Assembly: GCA_934373635.1 (NCBI GenBank)
Contig: CAKROZ010000007.1
Span: 32,180-96,179 of the forward strand
DNA: 64,000 nucleotides
Direction of reading: 5' to 3'
DNA from: an uncultured Eubacteriales bacterium
GTDB taxonomy: Bacteria; Bacillota; Clostridia; Oscillospirales; CAG-272
Positions 1-8,488 of this stretch are shown piece by piece; within the stretch, counting starts at the first letter, position 1; the number at the start of each line of letters is the position of its first letter. Below the pieces are notes generated by a model, which saw only the letters and a list, made by a program, of their open reading frames with translations, was not told the origin of the DNA and ran no database searches. Made by a program: the position numbers and the translations under genes.

Positions 1-717
1 GATCCCCGCCCGATGAAGGGCATCGATCATGGCGCGAAAGTCGTTCGGCTCGCCGAAGCGTGAGGTCGGCGCGTAAAACCCGCAGACCTGATATCCCCAC
101 GAGCCGTCAAAAGGATATTCGGCGAGGGGTAAAAACTCGACGTGCGTATACCCCATGGATTTGACGTAAGACGGCAGGATCTCTGCCATTTCGCGGTAGG
201 TATAATACCCGCCGTCCTCTTTTCTTCGGAAGCTCGCGAGATGGACCTCATAGATATTCAGCGGAGAGGAGAGATATTCCCCATCGCGCGGCAGGACCGC
301 CTCTTTGCGGTGCAAAAGCCACGCATCGTCTCCCCACTCGTATTCCGACTCGCAATAGATCAGCGACGCACCGTCGGCACCGCCCTTGGAATAAGCGGCA
401 TAGGGGTCACCTTTGTTATAGGAGACACCGTTTCTCGTGATGCGGAATTTGTAAGCGGCACGCTCGAGAGAGCGATCCGACGAAAAGGAAAGCTCATAGA
501 CCCCGCGATCCGTCACTCTCTCAAGCGGGACGCCCTCGTTCCAATCGGTAAAATCCGAGATCAGCGCCACGCGGTCGGCGTTCGGCGCCCATGTGCGGAA
601 CACATACCGCCGTTTGCCGTCCTGCCCGAATGTGAGACGGACTCCGAGATATTCATACGCGCGAAAGTTGGTCCCTTGGTGAAAATAGTAGGCGGCAAGA
701 TCCTGCTGCTTTTGCAT
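1..717 (-). CDS. glgB: 1,4-alpha-glucan branching enzyme, N-terminal part (runs off the left edge)
   Basis: Glycogen branching enzyme: cuts alpha-1,4 chains and re-attaches them through alpha-1,6 bonds in cytoplasmic glycogen synthesis. The first 239 codons are present, reading MQKQQDLAAYYFHQGTNFRA and staying open to base 1. Residues about 20-115 look like the N-terminal CBM48/E-set domain (FRTWAPNADRVALISDF, then YKFRITRNG). Next comes the start of the GH13 barrel with NIYEVHLASFRR and GYTHVEFLPLAEYPF. Catalytic residues lie beyond the edge and cannot be checked. The start is supported by an AAAGGA site just upstream and by a strong promoter at 846-874. Neighbouring glg genes, if any, would lie to the left. 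Confidence 0.93.
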   Translation of the reverse strand, partial: MQKQQDLAAYYFHQGTNFRAYEYLGVRLTFGQDGKRRYVFRTWAPNADRVALISDFTDWNEGVPLERVTDRGVYELSFSSDRSLERAAYKFRITRNGVSYNKGDPYAAYSKGGADGASLIYCESEYEWGDDAWLLHRKEAVLPRDGEYLSSPLNIYEVHLASFRRKEDGGYYTYREMAEILPSYVKSMGYTHVEFLPLAEYPFDGSWGYQVCGFYAPTSRFGEPNDFRAMIDALHRAGI

Positions 718-845
718 ATTTTCGTTTCCTTTCGTTTTTCTTTCCGCCGCGGACATCCACAAGCGTTTATGAATATTCTACCACGTTTCCGTGTCGAAAA
801 AACGTGTTTGTCGTGTACATAATAAAAATGTTATTCGCCTGTATT

Positions 846-874
846 ATTTTATCATTTTTCTCCGGATTTGTCAA
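846..874 (-). promoter_or_regulatory. Promoter of glgB
   Basis: On the minus strand TTGACA (869-874) and TAAAAT (846-851) are separated by 17 bp. It is the only strong promoter seen in the 239-bp gap between yabQ and glgB and gives glgB a leader of about 120 nt. The rest of the gap (718-845 and 875-956) is AT-rich and I see no gene or clear terminator in it. Confidence 0.75.
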
Positions 875-956
875 GGGCGGAGAGAAAATTGAAAAAATCT
901 CGTTACTTTGTATAAATTACATGGAGATTATCCAAAAAACTTGCCGATATTTCGTT

Positions 957-1556
957 TTATTTGCACAAATTCAGAGACTTTTGCCATTCTGAAATTGTCC
1001 GTTTTACAAGAATTCCGTTTCGTATCCGCAACACGAGATTCCGCACCTTTTCACAGACCGGAGACAGCAAATACCGTCCGAAAAAGCGCAAAACAACGCG
1101 GACCGGCAGGAAAACGAGGCGCAAAAGTGCAAAGAGGACGCGCAGAACACGGGAAAAGCCCGCCTTGACGAGCTTCCGCGACGGGATGCCGAGCAGCTTC
1201 TCGAATATCACGAAGGAAAAAAGCGCCGCCGCGAGCATATAGAGACGGAACACGCCGTCGAGCGCGAGGTAGGTCAAAAGCAGAAAAGAGACACCGAAAA
1301 ACAGCGTAAAAACAAAGCCGCAGATCTCCCGTCTGACGGGTGGCAGCTCCTTATCCGTCGCCTTTCGGAATACCGCCTCCCGCTCGCCCTTATCGCGAAG
1401 GAGAGCGCTTTTCCATGCGGCGGGAACCACGGCGACAAGCAACCCGATATCCGCAAAGAGGCATCGGAGACACTCATATACCCAACCCGCGAAAATGCCG
1501 AACGCGAGATAGGAAAGAAGCGCCCCGAGCATCTCGCGAAAGGTAAAATACATCAT
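957..1556 (-). CDS. yabQ: Spore cortex biosynthesis membrane protein YabQ
   Basis: YabQ is a membrane protein of the mother cell needed for spore cortex formation in Bacillus. This 199-residue protein has hydrophobic segments at about residues 8-25, 33-48, 82-102 and 104-120, followed by a basic C-terminal half (RKLVKAGFSRVLRVLFALLR onward), which fits the family. The start overlaps the yabP stop by ATGA (1553-1556); a second Met follows immediately and could be used instead. Gene order rqcP-yabP-yabQ matches the Bacillus/Clostridium yab cluster. The divIC gene that often follows is not present here. Confidence 0.85.
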   Translation of the reverse strand: MMYFTFREMLGALLSYLAFGIFAGWVYECLRCLFADIGLLVAVVPAAWKSALLRDKGEREAVFRKATDKELPPVRREICGFVFTLFFGVSFLLLTYLALDGVFRLYMLAAALFSFVIFEKLLGIPSRKLVKAGFSRVLRVLFALLRLVFLPVRVVLRFFGRYLLSPVCEKVRNLVLRIRNGILVKRTISEWQKSLNLCK

Positions 1557-1825
1557 CGGAAGAGCTTCCCGAAGAGTCCGCGCTTTTCTTCCCCGCCGTC
1601 CGTATAAAATACGCCGTCGATCTTTCCCGTGACGAGAATTCTTCCGTCGCCTTTGGACAGGTCCTCGATCTTCAGATCACTCCCCTCCACCGACACGCGT
1701 CCCGCCCGTGTCGCGAGCGTCAGAAGATCTTCCGCAAAGCCCTCGACATTCAGAACGCCGTCGAGCTCGAGCGTTTCACGGTTTTTCAGACAGAGCGTCT
1801 GCCGTATGGTGGTGTTTTCTTCCAT
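1553..1825 (-). CDS. yabP: Sporulation protein YabP
   Basis: A small sporulation protein of the YabP/YqfC family, in which a spore-envelope or cortex role is known genetically but the biochemistry is not. The 90-residue product begins MEENTTIRQTLCLKNRETLE and contains the family core ELDGVLNVEGF followed by an ITVRAxxGxLxIxG-like stretch (RAGRVSVEGSDLKIEDLSKG). The frame is open upstream to 1978, but the Met at 1825 has a GAAGGGAGAA ribosome site and fits the family length. It overlaps yabQ by 4 nt, indicating translational coupling. Confidence 0.85.
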   Translation of the reverse strand: MEENTTIRQTLCLKNRETLELDGVLNVEGFAEDLLTLATRAGRVSVEGSDLKIEDLSKGDGRILVTGKIDGVFYTDGGEEKRGLFGKLFR

Positions 1826-1898
1826 GTTCTTCTCCCTTCTGGCGATAAAAAACGCCGATGCATATTTCCATAACGAAAATATGCATCGGCGAAAGGAT

Positions 1899-2153
1899 TT
1901 ATTCGTCCGATTCGGAAACCACCTCATACATTCCGACACTTTCCGTTTTCTTCGTCGTCTCCCGGATATCGAGAACACGGACGGTCAGCGTCTTCGTGCC
2001 GAATGTGACGGTGATAAGATCTCCTACCTTGACATCATAGGACGCCTTTGCGCGTCTGCCGTTTACCGTAATGCGATCCGCATCACAGGCATCGTTCGCA
2101 ACGGTGCGCCGCTTGATCAGGCGCGAGACCTTCAAATACTTGTCAAGGCGCAT
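1899..2153 (-). CDS. rqcP: S4-domain ribosome quality control protein RqcP (YabO)
   Basis: An 84-residue protein almost entirely made of one S4 RNA-binding domain: MRLDKYLKVSRLIKRRTVAN, then ITVNGRRAKASYDVKVGDLI. RqcP binds stalled 50S subunits and supports RqcH-directed alanine tailing of nascent chains. Length and the RLDKYLK start are typical. It lies 4 bp after hup and upstream of yabP, the usual Clostridial context. A separate RqcH gene is not in the window. Confidence 0.93.
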   Translation of the reverse strand: MRLDKYLKVSRLIKRRTVANDACDADRITVNGRRAKASYDVKVGDLITVTFGTKTLTVRVLDIRETTKKTESVGMYEVVSESDE

Positions 2154-2157
2154 AGAA

Positions 2158-2433
2158 TCAGCCGTTGACGGTATCTTTCAGAACCTTGGAAGCGGAGAAC
2201 GCGGGCTTCTTCGAAGCGGCGATCTTGATCGTCTCGCCCGTCGCGGGGTTGCGTCCTTCTCTCTCGGCAACATCCTTGACTTCAAAGGTGCCGAAGCCGA
2301 TGAGCTGAACTTTATCGCCTTCCTTCAGGGCGGCAACGATGGCATCGAAGGTCGCGTTGACGACTGTCTCGACATCCTTCTTCTTCACATCGGTCTCCTG
2401 TGCGATGACATTTACGAGATCTGTCTTGTTCAT
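2158..2433 (-). CDS. hup: HU family DNA-binding protein
   Basis: Nucleoid protein HU, a dimer that bends DNA. The 91-residue product starts MNKTDLVNVIAQETDVKKKD and carries the signature GFGTFEVKDVAEREGRNPAT with the beta-arm motif GRNPATGE. An open frame extends upstream to 2499, but the Met at 2433 follows an AAGAAAGGATG ribosome site and gives the standard HU length. It is the first gene after the promoter at 2467-2495 and so heads the hup-rqcP-yabP-yabQ unit. Confidence 0.95.
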   Translation of the reverse strand: MNKTDLVNVIAQETDVKKKDVETVVNATFDAIVAALKEGDKVQLIGFGTFEVKDVAEREGRNPATGETIKIAASKKPAFSASKVLKDTVNG

Positions 2434-2466
2434 GGGTGTAACATCCTTTCTTGAAAGTTTTGTTCC

Positions 2467-2495
2467 ATTATAGCAAGTTTTTACCGTAAATGCAA
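2467..2495 (-). promoter_or_regulatory. Promoter of hup-rqcP-yabP-yabQ
   Basis: On the minus strand TTGCAT (2490-2495) and TATAAT (2467-2472) are separated by 17 bp, about 34 bp upstream of the hup start. Confidence 0.75.
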
Positions 2496-2554
2496 GCACT
2501 ATTCCTTCTTTTTTTCGCCTTTCGTGAAAAATTTCCGCTTATTTCACAATATCT

Positions 2555-4156
2555 TCAGCGCTTTTTTGTATATTTTGATAGTATTTTCAGTTTTTCGACA
2601 CGCAGCGAGCCGCCGAAATACGAAAAGCCGAGATAAATCAGGGCGGCGACGAGCAAAGAAAGGACGCTCGCAAGCGGGGAGATCATCCATCCCTCCAGCG
2701 CATGATAGGCAAACAACGTGCCGAATGCCGCGAGAAGTGAAAACAAGACCGGACGGAGCATGAGCGAGAAGAGAGGCGCGCCCGCCCCCGTCTTCCGATA
2801 CAGAAGGCAAAGAGAAAATACAAGCCCTACCCCGTAGGATGCGACCGTGCCGAGGGGCGCCCCGAGGATCCCGAAGCGCGCATCGCCGATCAGAAAATAG
2901 CCGACCGCGATCTTCACCGCCGCACCGATCCCCATCGAGAGCAAAGGTGCCCTCACGAATCCCGCCGCCTCGAGCGTGGTATTCACCATCGTGAGTAAAG
3001 ACATAAAGACCATGGCGGGCGCGAGCGCCGCGAGAAGAGGCGCCGCGATGCGCGCGCTCTTCGCGGGAAAGATCAACGCGAGGATCGGCTCACCGAACAG
3101 GGCGAGCAGCATCGCCGCGGGGGTCGCGATGAAGGCGGCGAGCTCAAGCGATGTGCGCGAAAGCTCGGAAAAGCCTTCTCTGTCCCCCACGGCAAACCGC
3201 GCGGTCAGAAGGGGCAGTACGGCGACGGAGATCGGTGCCACGACGGTAGCGACCAGATTGAACATCGGAAGTGCGAGTGTGGTATAGTTTCCGTAAAGCG
3301 CAGTCGCCTGCGCCTCGTCATAGCCGACGGCGGCAAGGCGCTTCATGATCATGCCGAGATCGACAAGAGAGCAAAGGCTCATCACCGCGGCACTGACCGT
3401 CACGGGAAGCGCCACGTGAAAAAGCCTCGATAGAATTCTTCTCGTATTCTCTTCTTTCTCATTCTGCTCCGAATTTTCACACGATTTATCTGCTTTTTTT
3501 GAATTCAAAGAACAGGCAAGAACGATGAATCCGAAGAAGGAGCCGAGCGTGATGCCGAAGATGGAGCACGCGGAAATCATGGGAAGCGACATGCCGCGCG
3601 CCTTGGCGATAAGGGCGAAGAGCAATCCGAAAGCGAGCTTACCGACACCCGAGACGGTCTCGGACATCGCGATCGGGAAAAGGCGGCTGTGCCCCGCGAG
3701 AACGCCGCGTATCACGCCGCCGAGAGCGATAAAGAAGAGAGAGGGTGCCACGGCGAGCATCGTCGGTGCGGCATTCGCATTCCCTACCAAAACGGCAAGC
3801 GGACGGGCGAGAAGCAAAAACGCCGCCGTCACGAAGACCCCCGCGATCAAGAACGTGCGCATGGCGACGCGGTAGATCTTTTCCTCGGTGCGGGATAGTC
3901 CGCGCGCCGAACATTCCGCCGTCATGATGGAGATCGCCTTCGGAACACCGGCGGTCGCGAGAAGGTAAAAAAATGAATACACCGTGTACGCGGAATTGAA
4001 GTACCCCATCCCCTCGTCGCCGAGGACGCGGGCGAGCGGGATCTTGTAAATCAGACCGAGCACTTTTACCGCGATCGCCGCGATCGTGAGGGATGCCGCA
4101 CCGCCGAAAAAGGCGGCGGCTCCGCTCTTCTTTTCCTCCCGAAGCACCTCTTTCAT
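2555..4156 (-). CDS. spoVB: Polysaccharide/lipid II-type flippase, SpoVB family
   Basis: A 533-residue polytopic membrane protein of the MOP superfamily (SpoVB/MurJ/YtgP group), which flips undecaprenyl-linked sugar precursors across the membrane. The start MKEVLREEKKSGAAAFFGGA leads into about 14 hydrophobic helices; AVKVLGLIYKIPLARVLGDE and GMGYFNSAYTVYSFFYLLAT are family hallmarks. A charged loop rich in Lys/Glu (about residues 215-235) sits mid-protein. Neighbouring sporulation genes argue for the SpoVB role in cortex synthesis over general MurJ function, but the two cannot be separated by sequence alone. Confidence 0.85.
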   Translation of the reverse strand: MKEVLREEKKSGAAAFFGGAASLTIAAIAVKVLGLIYKIPLARVLGDEGMGYFNSAYTVYSFFYLLATAGVPKAISIMTAECSARGLSRTEEKIYRVAMRTFLIAGVFVTAAFLLLARPLAVLVGNANAAPTMLAVAPSLFFIALGGVIRGVLAGHSRLFPIAMSETVSGVGKLAFGLLFALIAKARGMSLPMISACSIFGITLGSFFGFIVLACSLNSKKADKSCENSEQNEKEENTRRILSRLFHVALPVTVSAAVMSLCSLVDLGMIMKRLAAVGYDEAQATALYGNYTTLALPMFNLVATVVAPISVAVLPLLTARFAVGDREGFSELSRTSLELAAFIATPAAMLLALFGEPILALIFPAKSARIAAPLLAALAPAMVFMSLLTMVNTTLEAAGFVRAPLLSMGIGAAVKIAVGYFLIGDARFGILGAPLGTVASYGVGLVFSLCLLYRKTGAGAPLFSLMLRPVLFSLLAAFGTLFAYHALEGWMISPLASVLSLLVAALIYLGFSYFGGSLRVEKLKILSKYTKKR

Positions 4157-4185
4157 ACACTTTCCTTCCGATACATTATAAAATA

Positions 4186-4216
4186 AGAACCTACCAAAAA
4201 TATATTGGCAGGTTCT
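4186..4216 (-). terminator. Terminator after hemZ
   Basis: Arms AGAACCTACCAA (4186-4197) and TTGGCAGGTTCT (4205-4216) form a 12-bp stem with one mismatch. On the minus strand it is followed by TATTTTATAAT, a weak U tract. It closes the cdaA-to-hemZ run and lies just before spoVB, whose -10 (TATAAT at 4175-4180, minus) overlaps the tail. Confidence 0.6.
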
Positions 4217-4221
4217 CTCTT

Positions 4222-5763
4222 TTATTCCTTTTTCTTTTCCTCGGAGGCTTTGAAGAATTCGATGATCTTTTCTCTTCTCGGACGAATTCCCCGTTCCGCA
4301 TCTCCGTCGCGGAGGGCTGTGGCGTCGCGGAGATATTCATACGGATATTTCGGCTGAAAGATGCGTTCGATCCTACTCTCGGTATGCGGACTTCCCTTCG
4401 GCGGACGCTTCACGAGCTTTGTCACGCCGCCCGCGCCGACGGAAAAGATGGATTGTACCTCTTCCATCATAAAGATATTGTAAAGTCCTTCATGCCCCTC
4501 AATGGCAAATCCGACGTTTTCGAGATTGCCGATCGTGTTTTTCTGGCGGTACATGTAATACGGCTTATAACCCGCAAACTTCGTTTTCAACTGCGCGTAG
4601 GCGACGCTCTTCGCGGCATCTCCGCCCGAAAGCGAGTAGATGTCGGTATGCTGCTTCAAAACGTCCGCCGCCTTCTTCACGCAGAAGGTGTGAACGGTCA
4701 GGTTGGTGGGGGCAAGCTCGATGATGCGGTCCACCGTCTCGGAGAAGCTCTTGAAATCGTCCCCGGGAAGTCCCGCGATCAGGTCTACGTTGATGTCGCG
4801 GATCCCGCTCTCCTTCGCGATCCGATATGCACGGTAAAAATCCGCGACGGTGTGCCGTCTGCCGATCTCGCGCAGAACGTCGTCATTCAAGGTCTGCGGG
4901 TTGACGCTGATGCGCGTGACGCCGAATGTTTTTGCCACGGCGAGCTTTTCCGCCGTGATCGTATCGGGACGCCCCGCCTCGAGCGTGAATTCCGAAAGCT
5001 CCGCGGGATCGACATTCTCCGTGATCCGCCCGAGCAGGCGTGTCAGCTGCTCCGGGGAAAGGATGGTCGGCGTTCCGCCGCCGATGTAAACGGTCCTCAC
5101 CCGCATACCGAGCGCCGCCGCCGTGCGGAAGGTATCGTCGATGTCGGCGAGCAAGGCGTCTATGTAATCGTCTATCAGAGATAACAGTTTCTTATTGGTA
5201 TAGGAAACGAAGCTGCAATAGGCACAGCGCGAGGGGCAAAACGGGATCGAGATATACACCGAGCATCCGTCGGGGGGCACCCGCTTCAGAAGCTTCAGCT
5301 CATTCGACGCGACCGACACGGCGAGCGCCGCCTTCTGCGGGTTCAGAAAATACTCGTCGCGAAGGATCCGCTTGCTCTTGATAATTCCGTTTCCGCTATA
5401 CAGAAGCCCGCTCGCGACCTTTGCGGGACGGATCCCCGTCAGGATCCCCCACGGCGGAATATGGCCGAGCAGTTCCTTGCCCGCGGTGAACATGGCGCGT
5501 CCGACCGCGACGGAGGCGTGCGTGGCGATGGTGACCTGCTCGTCCGCCGCGACGGTCTCCACCCCCTCACTGACCTTATCGTTCAGGTGGATCCGCACGT
5601 AGGCGGTATAGGCACGGTCGCCGTCGGGATAGACATTGACGAACACCTCGGGCACGTCCTCCCCCGCCACCTCGTTCTCTCCGAAAGTGGCACCCGGGAA
5701 AAAGACCATGCAAAGCGTTTGCAGGTAATAGCGGTTGATCTCACCTTCCGCGTGCAGTATCAT
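4222..5763 (-). CDS. hemZ: Coproporphyrinogen dehydrogenase HemZ (radical SAM)
   Basis: A 513-residue radical-SAM protein of the HemZ branch of the oxygen-independent coproporphyrinogen oxidase family. The first 155 residues or so are the HemZ-specific N-terminal region. Then SIPFCPSRCAYCSFVSYTNK supplies the CxxxCxYC iron-sulfur motif. YIGGGTPTIL (the GGTP SAM-binding motif) and the end of the barrel (INVDLIAGLPGDD) follow. No haem biosynthesis genes are nearby, so the substrate is unproven; HemZ can also be an anaerobic-type haem enzyme of other function. It overlaps dtd by ATGA (5760-5763). Confidence 0.9.
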   Translation of the reverse strand: MILHAEGEINRYYLQTLCMVFFPGATFGENEVAGEDVPEVFVNVYPDGDRAYTAYVRIHLNDKVSEGVETVAADEQVTIATHASVAVGRAMFTAGKELLGHIPPWGILTGIRPAKVASGLLYSGNGIIKSKRILRDEYFLNPQKAALAVSVASNELKLLKRVPPDGCSVYISIPFCPSRCAYCSFVSYTNKKLLSLIDDYIDALLADIDDTFRTAAALGMRVRTVYIGGGTPTILSPEQLTRLLGRITENVDPAELSEFTLEAGRPDTITAEKLAVAKTFGVTRISVNPQTLNDDVLREIGRRHTVADFYRAYRIAKESGIRDINVDLIAGLPGDDFKSFSETVDRIIELAPTNLTVHTFCVKKAADVLKQHTDIYSLSGGDAAKSVAYAQLKTKFAGYKPYYMYRQKNTIGNLENVGFAIEGHEGLYNIFMMEEVQSIFSVGAGGVTKLVKRPPKGSPHTESRIERIFQPKYPYEYLRDATALRDGDAERGIRPRREKIIEFFKASEEKKKE

Positions 5764-6239
5764 GTCGCACCTCCGATCCTTCCCCGTTTACTTTTCAGAA
5801 CGGCAGAATCCATCAGAATGGTAACGGGACCGTCGGTCGTCATTTCGGTGCGCATGTCCGCGCCGAAGCGTCCCGTCGCGGTAAAGCGGACGCGGCGGTC
5901 GATCTCCGAAACGAAATGCCGATACAGGGCGTCCGCCCGCTCGGGCGGGGCGGCGAGTAGATAATTCGGTCGGTTTCCGTGCGCGTAATCGGCACAGAGC
6001 GTAAAATTCGAGACGACGAGGACTTCCCCGTCGATATCGTTGACCGAGAGGTTCATCTTCCCGTTTTCGTCGGTGAAGATGCGTAGCTTCGCGATCTTTT
6101 CGGCAAGAAGCTCCGCGTCCTCCTCGGTATCGCCCGAGAAAACGCCGAGCAGAAGGTAGAGCCCCCGCCCGACCTTGCCCGAGAGGATGCCGTCGGCATA
6201 GACCGCGGCGCTTTGAATTCTTTGGATAACGGTTGTCAT
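5760..6239 (-). CDS. dtd: D-aminoacyl-tRNA deacylase
   Basis: Removes D-amino acids (and Gly from tRNA-Ala) mischarged on tRNA. The 159-residue protein starts MTTVIQRIQSAAVYADGILS and ends GRIGGAT. The two family motifs are present in slightly altered form: SNFTLCADYAHGNRPNY (usually SQFTL) and DGPVTILMDS (the Gly-Pro motif that reads D-chirality). Conserved order relA-dtd-hemZ is common in Clostridia. The start is 11 bp downstream of the relA stop. Confidence 0.94.
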   Translation of the reverse strand: MTTVIQRIQSAAVYADGILSGKVGRGLYLLLGVFSGDTEEDAELLAEKIAKLRIFTDENGKMNLSVNDIDGEVLVVSNFTLCADYAHGNRPNYLLAAPPERADALYRHFVSEIDRRVRFTATGRFGADMRTEMTTDGPVTILMDSAVLKSKRGRIGGAT

Positions 6240-6250
6240 GTCGGATTCCT

Positions 6251-8482
6251 TTACGGTTTGTTCTCTTGATTCCCGGGCGCGGTGCGCGACACGGAAAGCA
6301 CGTGCGGAAGCTGACGAAGGCGTGAAACGATGGCTTCGAAATGCGCGGTGTTGCGGCATCCGACAACGAGGCTGACCGTCATGTTTCCGTTCTTTTGTAC
6401 CTGCGTATTGATCTGCACGATGGAGACCTTCATGTCCGCGAGCGCCGTGGAAACGGCGGCAATGACGCCGATGGCATCCTCGATGATAAGATGCAGGGAT
6501 GCCTCGTAGGTCTCGGAAGAAGAGGTGCCCCCTTCCTTTTCCCATTCCGCACTGACCCAACGGGAAAGATTCTCCTCGTTGCGTCTGCCGATCGCGACGT
6601 TCGGACAATCCGCCTTATGGACGGAAACGCCGAAGCCGCGGGTGATGAAGCCGACGATCTTATCGCCGGGAAGCGGATTGCAGCATTTCGCAAACTTGAC
6701 CTGACAGCCACGCTCGCCGTCGATGATGATTCCGCCCGTCGTGCGAAGGCGGGAGGACGCGGCGGCAAGTTTGACCTGCTTCAGCTCGTCTTCCTTGGAG
6801 ATCTGCGGCTCCGCGTCGGTGGAAAGCTTGTCGACCTCTTCCTTGATCTTCGGCAAAAAGCGTTGCAGAGAAAGTCCGCCGAAGCCGATGGTGTTGTAAA
6901 AATCGTCCGCGTCGTTGATACCGACGCGCCTTGCAATAGAGGCTATAATCTCCGCCACGGCGGGGTCAGAAATCGTTCTGCCGAGTTTTTTCAGTTCTTT
7001 TTCGACTTCTGCACGTCCGAGCGCAATATTCTCGGTGCGGCGTTCCTTCTTGAACCACTGGCGGATCTTCGTGCGTGCCTGTCCCGTCTTGACGATCTTC
7101 AGCCAGTCGCGGCTCGGCCCCTTCGACGCTGCGGACGTGATGATCTCGATGATCTCACCGTTCTGCGGTACTCTGTCGATCGGGACGATGACGCCGTTGA
7201 TCTTGGCGCCCGTCATTTTGTTACCGACCTCGGAATGGATCGCGTAGGCAAAATCGATCACGGTAGCGCCGAGCGGAAGAGAGATGACATCTCCCTTGGG
7301 CGTGAAGACAAAGGTCTCGTCGTGGAAAATGTCGGTCTTGAAGGAGCGCATGAACTCCTCGGGATCCCGCGTGTTTTCGTCCGACTCGAGAAGCTGCGCG
7401 ATCCAGCGGAGCTTTTCGTCGCTCTCGCCGTCCCCCTTCTCGCCCGATTTGTATTTCCAGTGCGCGGCGATACCGTATTCGGCTTCCTCGTGCATCTGCT
7501 CGGTACGGATCTGCACCTCAAAGGGGACGCCGCCCCGACCGATGACCGTGGTATGAAGGGAGCGATAGAGGTTCGGCTTCGGCGTGGAGATATAATCCTT
7601 GAATCTGCCGGGCACCGACTTGAACATCTCGTGGACGAGACCGAGAGCGGTATAGCACTCAAGCTCGGTCTCTACGATGATACGCACGGCATAAAAATCG
7701 TAGATCTCGTCAAAGGTCTTGCCGAGGGTATAGATCTTCCGATAGAGGCTGTATACCGATTTAATACGGCTCTCGAGGCGAAAATGAATGTGATTTTCTT
7801 CGAGCTTTTCTCCGATGTGCGTTTTCGCATCCTCGAGAAAGCCCTTGCTCTGTCCGAATTTCTTTTCGACCTCCGCCTCGACCTCCTCGTAGCCGACACG
7901 GTCGAGATAATAGAGGCTGAGGTTTTCAAGCTCCTGCTTGATGCGCTGCATACCGAGACGATGTGCGAGCGGCGCATAGATATACATCGTCTCGAGGGCG
8001 ATCGCGCGCTGTCTGTCCTCTTTTTTGGCGATCAGCGTGCGCATATTGTGCAGACGGTCGCAGAGCTTGATAAAGATCACGCGGATGTCGCGGTTCATGG
8101 CGAGAAGCATCTTGCGGATATTTTCGATATGTGCCTCTTCCTTATCCGCGACCTGAACCTGTATGATCTTCGTCAAGCCGTCGACCAGCATTGCCACATC
8201 GTCGCCGAACATTTTGCGGATGGTATCGAGGTTCGTCTTGTCCGAGCAGTCCTCCACCGTATCGTGAAGGAGCGCCGCACAGACGGAGTCGGTATCGAGC
8301 CCGAGCTCGGCAACGATCTTCGCCACCGCGACGGGGTGGCTGATATAGGGCTCCCCGCTCTGACGGAATTGTCCTTCGTGGAGCTCCGCGGCATATTCGT
8401 ATGCACGCTTGATCTTTTCGATATCGTAATACTTCGCGTTCTTTTCGACAAGATCGAGAAGCGATTTCATTTCTTCGTACAT
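6251..8482 (-). CDS. relA: Bifunctional (p)ppGpp synthase/hydrolase RelA/SpoT
   Basis: The long RSH enzyme of the stringent response, 743 residues. An N-terminal HD hydrolase domain has ISHPVAVA and ALLHDTVED, so hydrolase residues look intact. The synthetase domain follows (DFYAVRIIVE, GRFKDYISTPKPNLYRSLHT), then TGS (VFTPKGDVISLPLGATVIDF), a helical/zinc-finger part with CQVKFAKCCNPLPGD, and a C-terminal ACT domain (LIIEDAIGVIAAVSTALADM). Start MYEEMKSLL lies 6 nt after the recJ stop; an in-frame Met four codons later is an alternative. Confidence 0.96.
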   Translation of the reverse strand: MYEEMKSLLDLVEKNAKYYDIEKIKRAYEYAAELHEGQFRQSGEPYISHPVAVAKIVAELGLDTDSVCAALLHDTVEDCSDKTNLDTIRKMFGDDVAMLVDGLTKIIQVQVADKEEAHIENIRKMLLAMNRDIRVIFIKLCDRLHNMRTLIAKKEDRQRAIALETMYIYAPLAHRLGMQRIKQELENLSLYYLDRVGYEEVEAEVEKKFGQSKGFLEDAKTHIGEKLEENHIHFRLESRIKSVYSLYRKIYTLGKTFDEIYDFYAVRIIVETELECYTALGLVHEMFKSVPGRFKDYISTPKPNLYRSLHTTVIGRGGVPFEVQIRTEQMHEEAEYGIAAHWKYKSGEKGDGESDEKLRWIAQLLESDENTRDPEEFMRSFKTDIFHDETFVFTPKGDVISLPLGATVIDFAYAIHSEVGNKMTGAKINGVIVPIDRVPQNGEIIEIITSAASKGPSRDWLKIVKTGQARTKIRQWFKKERRTENIALGRAEVEKELKKLGRTISDPAVAEIIASIARRVGINDADDFYNTIGFGGLSLQRFLPKIKEEVDKLSTDAEPQISKEDELKQVKLAAASSRLRTTGGIIIDGERGCQVKFAKCCNPLPGDKIVGFITRGFGVSVHKADCPNVAIGRRNEENLSRWVSAEWEKEGGTSSSETYEASLHLIIEDAIGVIAAVSTALADMKVSIVQINTQVQKNGNMTVSLVVGCRNTAHFEAIVSRLRQLPHVLSVSRTAPGNQENKP

Positions 8483-8488
8483 AGCCTG

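Noticed and set aside
142..822. A 226-codon plus-strand frame at the left edge
   Set aside because: Opposite the glgB coding sequence, which has clear branching-enzyme motifs.
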